A stretch of DNA of 64,000 nucleotides from Tranzscheliella williamsii. Lineage: Eukaryota; Basidiomycota; Ustilaginomycetes; Ustilaginales; Ustilaginaceae. Made by a program: the position numbers and the translations under genes. The notes under the pieces were generated by a model. It saw only the letters and a program-made list of their open reading frames with translations, was not told the origin of the DNA and searched no databases. Shown piece after piece: positions 58,735-64,000 of this stretch; within the stretch, counting starts at the first letter, position 1, and each line of letters begins with the position of its first letter. The stretch lies in assembly GCA_023212725.1 (NCBI GenBank), contig JALBYF010000039.1, positions 62,001 to 126,000 on the forward strand. Reading direction: 5' to 3'.

Positions 58735-60645
58735 ATGGTGGGCAGCGCTTCGCGGGCCGGATACTCGCCCATCCCCACACACGACGCCGGTCCCTCCTCC
58801 GCCACCGCCTCCGGCTCCTCCTCCCCGGTGCCCTCTTCTTCCTCCACTTCCTTACCCTTCACATCCACGCGCCAGCCGTCGCATCCACAGCCGCATCCAC
58901 ATCCGTATCCACATCCGCAACAGCATCCATATCCGCACCCACAATCGCGCCCACATCCACAAGCACATCCGTATCCACACCCATATCCACATCCGCACTC
59001 CTATCCACATCCGCATCCGAGCCATGTCGCCTTTCCGCCGGAACAGCCTTATGAACTCGTCGAAAAGGGCCGCCGCCCGCCCACCGCACGATGGCAACGG
59101 GAGCGCCAACCGCGGCCTGCTGGCAAGCTCGCCTCGTTCTTTTCTCTCTCCTCCTGGACCGACGGCCACCCCTATACGAGCCGCCGGGCTGATGGCGTCG
59201 TTGCCGGTCTCGTCGACACGGCGCACCGCTTCAAGACGCACCTCTTGCTGGCGGTCTGTCTGATCCTCACGCTGCTCCTCTTGCTCGATCGTCACGGCGG
59301 GTCTTCCTCTGCTTCCGCATCAGCCTCGCCGTTTTCGGCTCTCACCTCCGCCTTGGGCTTTCATCATCGGCCGGAAGAGGAGATGGTGCTCATCACCAAG
59401 GTGGGCTCGGCGACTGTCCACAAGCGGCTCATGATCCACCTCGCCGAGCAGCCCTTCTCGGAGCTGTACATCCCCAACCGTCTCTACGTCTCGGACTGGC
59501 CCGTCAAGCTCGGCCCGATCGAGTTCTACGATGCGTTGGGCAATGTGTCAGAGACAATCCAGAACATCGACGAGTTCAGGACGCTGCGCGAAGAGCTGGG
59601 CGCCTTGATGCGCAGCAACCAGGATCTGGACGACATGTCGGAGAAGGACGCGGGCTGGAAGCTGGACAAGTACAAGTTCCTGCCCGCCGTCGCCGAGGCG
59701 CATCGGCGCTGGCCGAAGGCCAAGTGGTATGTGATGGTCGAGGCGGACACCTTCCTCTTTTGGAACCAGCTGGTGCGGTGGCTGGCGACGCTCAATCCGC
59801 AGCAGCAGCTGCTGATCGGCCATCCGACGTTTTGCGACTACGACGGCCAGTCGACCATGTTCACCCACGGCGGCAGCGGCATTGTCATGTCGCAGGGCCT
59901 GGTCGCGGCGTCGTTCGGGCAGGATGCCGACTTTGAGCATAGCCACGATGCGCTGATTCAGAAGTCGGCGTTTGGCGATGCGCTGCTGACCAAGAGTTTC
60001 TACGATGCGCCCAAGGTGCATCTCAGCGAGCTGTCGGCGGAGGGAGGCGACAAGTTCAACAGCGATCCGCCGCGGGTGCTCAAGTTTACACGGGCGGTTT
60101 GGTGCACGCCGATTCTGACGTTCCACCATGTGACGCCGGCGGACACGGCGCATCTGTACGACTTTCAGCGGCGCATCGAGCCGGCGCTGGGCGCGGGCGA
60201 TGTGGTGCGGTGGGCGGATGTCTGGGACGAGTTTATGCCCGACTTTCTGCGCGCCGCGCTGGCCGAGGTGGCGCGCCACGCTGCCGAGCCCGACGCCGTC
60301 CGCCTGCCCGCGCACGCCGAACCCGGCGAGGTCGGCGTCGTCGCCTGGCAGGCCATCGAGGACTGGGACAGCGAAACCACCGACTCGCACACCGCCTCCC
60401 CCGCAGAATGCCAGGCCGTCTGCCGCTCCCACCCCGACTGCCTCCTCTGGTCCTGGCTCAAGGACGATCACTCCGCCCGCGACGCCCGCACGCGCGGCAC
60501 CTGCCGCTGGACCGCCGACTTCCTCCGCATCGGCACGACCAAGCCCCACCTCGCCGACCTGACCACCGGCTGGATGGCCAGCCGCATCGCCCGCTGGCGC
60601 GCCCAGTTCGGCTGCTCTGGCCGCACCGGCATCCACTCCTTCTGA
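58735..60645 (+). CDS. GT31/fringe-like type II membrane glycosyltransferase with N-terminal His-Pro repeat
   Basis: Predicted Golgi glycosyltransferase of 636 aa; donor and acceptor are unknown. The cytosolic N-terminus (1-167) is Ser/Pro-rich with a His-Pro-Tyr repeat at about 48-96. One membrane helix is at 168-184 (LLLAVCLILTLLLLL), giving type II topology. In the lumenal domain, MVLITKVGSATVHKRL starts the fold, and KWYVMVEADTFLFWN carries an EAD motif (336-338) in place of DxD, as in fringe-like enzymes. It also has HGGSGIVMSQGLV, the DALLTKSFYD segment and LTFHHVTP. The last 100 residues contain paired Cys (CQAVCRSHPDCLLWSW..CRWTADF) resembling a PAN/apple fold. It is a single exon and converges with the acyltransferase gene, with 74 nt between stops. 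Confidence 0.8.
   Translation: MVGSASRAGYSPIPTHDAGPSSATASGSSSPVPSSSSTSLPFTSTRQPSHPQPHPHPYPHPQQHPYPHPQSRPHPQAHPYPHPYPHPHSYPHPHPSHVAFPPEQPYELVEKGRRPPTARWQRERQPRPAGKLASFFSLSSWTDGHPYTSRRADGVVAGLVDTAHRFKTHLLLAVCLILTLLLLLDRHGGSSSASASASPFSALTSALGFHHRPEEEMVLITKVGSATVHKRLMIHLAEQPFSELYIPNRLYVSDWPVKLGPIEFYDALGNVSETIQNIDEFRTLREELGALMRSNQDLDDMSEKDAGWKLDKYKFLPAVAEAHRRWPKAKWYVMVEADTFLFWNQLVRWLATLNPQQQLLIGHPTFCDYDGQSTMFTHGGSGIVMSQGLVAASFGQDADFEHSHDALIQKSAFGDALLTKSFYDAPKVHLSELSAEGGDKFNSDPPRVLKFTRAVWCTPILTFHHVTPADTAHLYDFQRRIEPALGAGDVVRWADVWDEFMPDFLRAALAEVARHAAEPDAVRLPAHAEPGEVGVVAWQAIEDWDSETTDSHTASPAECQAVCRSHPDCLLWSWLKDDHSARDARTRGTCRWTADFLRIGTTKPHLADLTTGWMASRIARWRAQFGCSGRTGIHSF
58877..59020 (+). repeat. Coding minisatellite, His-Pro repeat
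   Basis: Hexamer-based repeat of CATCCA / CATCCG / TATCCA units that encodes HPHPYP-type residues 48-96 of the GT31-like protein. It is probably variable in length between strains. Confidence 0.8.
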
Positions 60646-60719
60646 CCTCCCCCACCCATATTATCTGTATATCACGCTGGCACTGTCTCGGTCTGTCTAG
60701 CTTGCTATTGCGGGGGGTG

Positions 60720-61547
60720 TTAGCGGCGCGCGCGCGCCATCTCGATGAATGCGTATTTTGCGGTCCAGTCCAGCGCGGTTCGCTTGAGGCGGGCAAGCGC
60801 GGCGAGTTCGTCGATCGGGCGCGGATGGTTCGCGGGGAGGGTTTTCGTGCGGAGGGTGACGGAGCGGAGGGTGGTGGTGGTGAGGAGGGTGGTGATGTGG
60901 GCGCGCAGGCTGGCGGGGGCCGAGTAGACGGGCGAGGGGGCGAGGGGGGTGGGGGGTGGGTAGCGGATGGCAACGAGGGTGAGGGGGGTGGGGGGGGGTG
61001 GGATGCAGGCGAGCAGCGCGCGGTTGTTCGAGGTGACCAGTTCCGGGAAGATGACGAGCGGGCGCGGGAGGGTCTCGAGCGAAGCGTGCGGGGTGAGGTG
61101 GTGCGAGCGTGCCTCTGCGCGCGATAGCGGCTGGCGGCCGGCGCGCACCACCGCCGTCCGCAGCGGCAGGCCGACATACCCCACAATGCGTGCCTCGCTC
61201 GCCACCCCCTCCACCACCGCCCCCGCAAACACCGCCCCAGGACACACCACCCCCATCAGCACCACATCCACCCAGCTCGCATGGTTCGCAACCACCACCT
61301 CCCCCCCCACCGCCCCGCGCACCCGCCAGAATCCAAGACTCGCAAGCACCACCCGCAACCACACCCCCCACCCCGTCATCACATACAGCATCCACCCCAC
61401 CCCCCCCACCACCGCTCGCACCACCCCCACCACCCCCAGCACCACCCGCACCAACCACCCCCCTCCTCCGCCGCCAACCGCCACCGGCGCCAGAAACACC
61501 TGGATCCCCGTCCCTGCATCCCGAAACCGCGAGTACTTTTCCGCCAT
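60720..61547 (-). CDS. LOA1: Lysophosphatidic acid acyltransferase, Loa1/Vps66 type
   Basis: ER or lipid-droplet acyltransferase of 275 aa in phospholipid/triacylglycerol synthesis. The ATG at 61547 (MAEKYSRFRDAGTGIQVF) is chosen because it aligns with the start of yeast Loa1 (MEKYTNWRDNGTGIAPF). The frame is open to 61769 but only with unrelated sequence. Acyltransferase motif I is ANHASWVD (NHx4D), and motif III is IFPELVTSNNRALL, where FPEG is changed to FPEL. The hydrophobic N-terminal third would anchor it in the membrane. Composition is extreme: the coding strand is G-rich in the first half (runs of Gly/Val/Trp) and C-rich in the second (Pro/Thr/Ala), so the protein may be drifting under composition pressure. 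It is a single exon. Confidence 0.82.
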   Translation of the reverse strand: MAEKYSRFRDAGTGIQVFLAPVAVGGGGGGWLVRVVLGVVGVVRAVVGGVGWMLYVMTGWGVWLRVVLASLGFWRVRGAVGGEVVVANHASWVDVVLMGVVCPGAVFAGAVVEGVASEARIVGYVGLPLRTAVVRAGRQPLSRAEARSHHLTPHASLETLPRPLVIFPELVTSNNRALLACIPPPPTPLTLVAIRYPPPTPLAPSPVYSAPASLRAHITTLLTTTTLRSVTLRTKTLPANHPRPIDELAALARLKRTALDWTAKYAFIEMARARR

Positions 61548-61812
61548 CTTGTGCGTACTGCCGCTGTGCTGTGCTTGCCTGCTGTCTCTTGCCGCACTGG
61601 GATGATGGAGGCGTGCTGCATCAATGGCCCGCCTGTGCTGATTCTTTCTTCTGCCGCGTCGCGCTTGCGATCTAACAGGCGGAGACTCGCCAAGCGTCAC
61701 CAAGCGTGGGCTCTCGATCCCCCCTGCCCTTGCACACTGCGCGGATGGTGACTCGATAGAATTCGGCATGCTGCGCAGTGGTATGTGGATGGTAGAGGGA
61801 AGGGGTGGGGGT

Positions 61813-63304
61813 TTAGCCGAGGGGGCAGCGGCGACGGTTGTGGCCGTATTCTTTGCAGTTGCTGCAGCGGGCGGAGCCTTTTCCGGAGCTGGGCGGGGCG
61901 GGGGGGGTGGTGGAGGGGGTGTGGGGGGTGGTGACGGCCGCGAGCGGGTTGGCGCGCGGGGGGGCGCGGGTGGGGGTGCGCGGTGGCGCGCTGCCGTTCA
62001 CCCCGCGCCCCAGCGCCATGGACCGCGCGCCCCCGCCCGCCACCAAAAGCGGCAAGCCCGGCGAAGTAGGCACCACCACCCCCGACGCCACCGACCCACT
62101 CCCGCCACTACCACCCGCCAGCTTGCGCTTCTTGCGCACCGACTTGTCAACGCGCAACTCGGCGCGCACTACCACCGCCTCGAGCTCCTTCTCCAGCACC
62201 CCCCTCGCTCCCAGATCCGACTTGTCCCACACTCCCAGCAGATGCAGCAGACTGCGTTCAAACGACGGCTTGACGCCGCCCTCGCCCGCGCCCATCTCGG
62301 CCGTCATGTCCGCTTCCACCTCCACCCCACCACCCGCCCCACCGGGATGCGTGGGCGCCGCAATGCTCGTCGCCACAGCAGGCGGCGTGATCACCCCAAG
62401 CTGATGCGCCGACGACGCGGCTCCCAGCAGGCCATGATTCGTAGGAGTCATCTGTTGCTGCTGTTGTTGCTGGTGTGGCGGTTGCTGCTGTTGTTGTTGC
62501 TGGTGTGATTGTTGCTGCTGCTGCTGGTGTTGTTGTTGCTGCTGCTGTTGTTTCCGCGCCAGGGCGGTATGGGCGGTATGGGCGGTATGAGCGGTAGTGG
62601 CGGTGCCGTTGCTGGTGGTAGGCGTCGGCGTACCGGTTAAATTGGCAGCCTGGGCGACGGCGTTGGCGGCTGCGTTGCCCGAGGAGTGGGTGGGTGTCGA
62701 CGACTGAGACTCCTGTGCCTTTCTGTGATTCTTGATCCGGCGGACCTGGCTGGGCAGATTCTCGCGGTCGGATTCCATCGGATGATTGTGCCTGCCCTCG
62801 AGGATCCTGAGCTCCATCTTGCCCGTCTTCCAGTTCTTCGTACATTGCACACGGAACGGACAGCCGATCTTGAGGGAACCACGCTTGCGCCGCTCCTTTT
62901 CCTTGGGGATCTGGCGCTTCTTGGAATTGGGCGTGCCGTCCGGGTTGGTGGATTCGGGATAGCCACCTCGATAGCATGACCAGCAGATACGCGTTTGGTT
63001 GTTGGCGGACCACTGGATGCGTATGTCAAAACCTTGCGAGAGCGCATAGGTATGCATGTAGTTGGAGGCGCTCTCGAGGTTGTCAAAGTCCAGCTCGAGC
63101 GGCATGGAGGGCGGCGCAACCAGACCGTCTTGATCGGTGACGCCCGGTGGGGCATGGTTGGCGGCTTGCTGTTGTTGCTGCTGTTGCTGTTGCTGCTGCA
63201 CGTGGTGGTGCTGTGCTGCTGCTGCGGCAGCGGCAGCTGCAGCCGCCTGCTGTTGTTGATGTTGCTGCTGGTGTTGCTGCTGCTGGTGTTGCTGATGCTG
63301 CTGC

Positions 63305-63335
<31 letters not shown>

Positions 63336-63621
63336 GGTGTTGCTGCTGGTGCTGTTGCTGCGGATGCTGGTGTTGCTGCGGGTGCTGGTGCTGGTGCTGT
63401 TGCTGCTGCTGAACCTGCGCACTGTGCTGTTGTTGCGGAGTTGCACTGCCTGATGGCGCCATGGGGAAAGAGTGCGAGGAGATGGTGCTGCTCAGCAGGG
63501 AGGCATTGGCGCCAGGGGAAGGGGAGGGGCCGCCGTGGCCATGGCCATAGCCGATGGGAGGTAGCCCTGCAGTGAGGAAATTCGGATGGTGGCTGCTGTT
63601 GTGCGAGTGATGGTAAGACAT
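61813..63621 (-). CDS. FAR1/WRKY-GCM1-type DNA-binding protein with polyQ and C-terminal CCHC knuckle
   Basis: Predicted nuclear regulator of 602 aa. Residues 62-153 are Gln/His-rich (long Q runs with one Ala run). The FAR1-like domain is at about 175-283: ELDFDNLESASNYMHTYALSQGFDI, then RICWSC (C213, C216), KIGCPFRVQC (C254), and RHNHP (H278, H280). This matches the zinc fold derived from Mutator-like (MULE) transposases and related to yeast Aft1/2. No transposase catalytic domain or SWIM finger follows, so it looks like a domesticated DNA-binding protein. More Q runs follow at about 360-400, and the end carries a CCHC zinc knuckle (CSNCKEYGHNRRRC). The region 61880-62110 shows an abrupt G-to-C skew change. 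It is a single exon. Confidence 0.82.
63163..63438 (-). repeat. CAG/CAA trinucleotide tract (polyQ coding)
   Basis: Mixed CAG/CAA/CAC codons encoding the Gln/His-rich region, with one GCA/GCG/GCT Ala run in the middle. Opposite frames are also open (poly-Leu, poly-Val), which creates misleading ORFs. Confidence 0.9.
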
Positions 63622-64000
63622 GACGACGAACTAGGGTATCAGCAGAAACGAAGGGACGAATTTCACCAGCAGATTTAGATGGACAGACAGCTCTCGGCTC
63701 ACTGCACAGCTACACGGTCAGGAGGGTATCTGTGGAGCGAGGCCTGCCGTCGTGCGCCGAGGCTAACGTGGGTTTGGGTAGCTGTGCTGCGGCCGAGGAC
63801 CGGCGTGGTCTGGGCACGCTGGCGATGCTGGCCGAGGGATCTGAGGACTGGCTCGTGCGGGCGGTCGCACGGTGTGGGGCGGGCGAGGCTTGGACAGCGA
63901 AGAAACGGTGCGATCGGCAAGAGGAGGAGGTGCGCTTGTCGGCAGTCGACGCTGCGTGGGCGCCGAGTGTAGAAGAAGAAGACTGGACCCTGAACTGGCG
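63622..64000. other. Upstream region of the FAR1-like gene (window edge)
   Basis: 379 nt. The 97-codon ORF at 63679-63972 on the plus strand shows no domain and is probably chance in GC-rich DNA. The window ends before the next gene is reached. Confidence 0.4.

Noticed and set aside
59548..60636. 362-codon ORF antisense to the GT31-like gene
   Set aside because: A shadow frame with Gly/Ala/Arg bias and no recognisable domain.
60697..61458. Gly/Pro-rich ORFs in all frames around LOA1
   Set aside because: Produced by the G and C runs; only the minus frame with NHx4D and FPE motifs is a real protein.
1..64000. Secondary-metabolite or effector gene cluster, or CRISPR array
   Set aside because: No PKS, NRPS or terpene cyclase; only one secreted protein; no regularly spaced identical repeats.

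Overview
The window looks like nuclear DNA of a basidiomycete fungus, most probably a smut (Ustilaginales; Ustilago/Sporisorium type). This is inferred from gene content and style. Most genes are single long ORFs, the few introns are short (71-125 nt) with GT..AG ends, and both strands are densely used. Conserved families include sterol 14-alpha-demethylase, an Opy2-type HOG anchor, a WASP homologue with a CRIB motif, and a macrophage-activating-glycoprotein-like GPI protein. There are no bacterial operons, no CRISPR array, and no tRNA or rRNA gene that I can recognise.

Layout. 0-19 kb: an SDR oxidoreductase, an Rdh54/Rad54B SNF2 translocase, the TORC2 effector Slm1, Alg7, TFIIE-alpha, a JmjC-type protein with a very large acidic insertion, and a Zn2Cys6 regulator. 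19.2-23.5 kb: a gene-free block made of two CpG-depleted stretches (old, probably once-methylated repeat DNA) around about 2 kb filled with short palindromes built on CCTAGGGGAA. A 21-bp inverted repeat lies near the edges of this middle part. 23.5-34.5 kb: a Yvc1-type cation channel, intron-rich Ubc13, a GH13 alpha-glucosidase, an amino-acid permease, WASP/Las17, and a tiny PIG-Y-like gene. 34.5-48 kb: U2-associated SR140; a divergent pair of ALDH7 (aminoadipate-semialdehyde dehydrogenase) and a DUF1338/HglS-type 2-oxoadipate dioxygenase; an NCS1 uracil-type permease; Erg11/CYP51. 48-64 kb: an Opy2-like anchor, lipoate ligase, a GPI-anchored secreted glycoprotein, a J-protein, an unknown acidic protein, a GT31-like type II membrane glycosyltransferase with a His-Pro repeat, a Loa1-type acyltransferase, and a FAR1/WRKY-GCM1 DNA-binding protein with polyQ and a zinc knuckle. 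This last third is visibly GC-richer, and two neighbouring genes show an abrupt G-to-C strand-skew switch.

Most neighbours are unrelated housekeeping genes in convergent or divergent pairs. The one neighbourhood that reads as a pathway is ALDH7 with the DUF1338 enzyme. They share one 1.2-kb promoter region and would carry out two non-adjacent oxidative steps of lysine/pipecolate breakdown towards D-2-hydroxyglutarate. The other unexplained structure is the 19-23.5 kb repeat block.

Coordinates of split genes were worked out by hand from splice signals and reading-frame continuity. All functional names rest on motif recognition, not on database searches.
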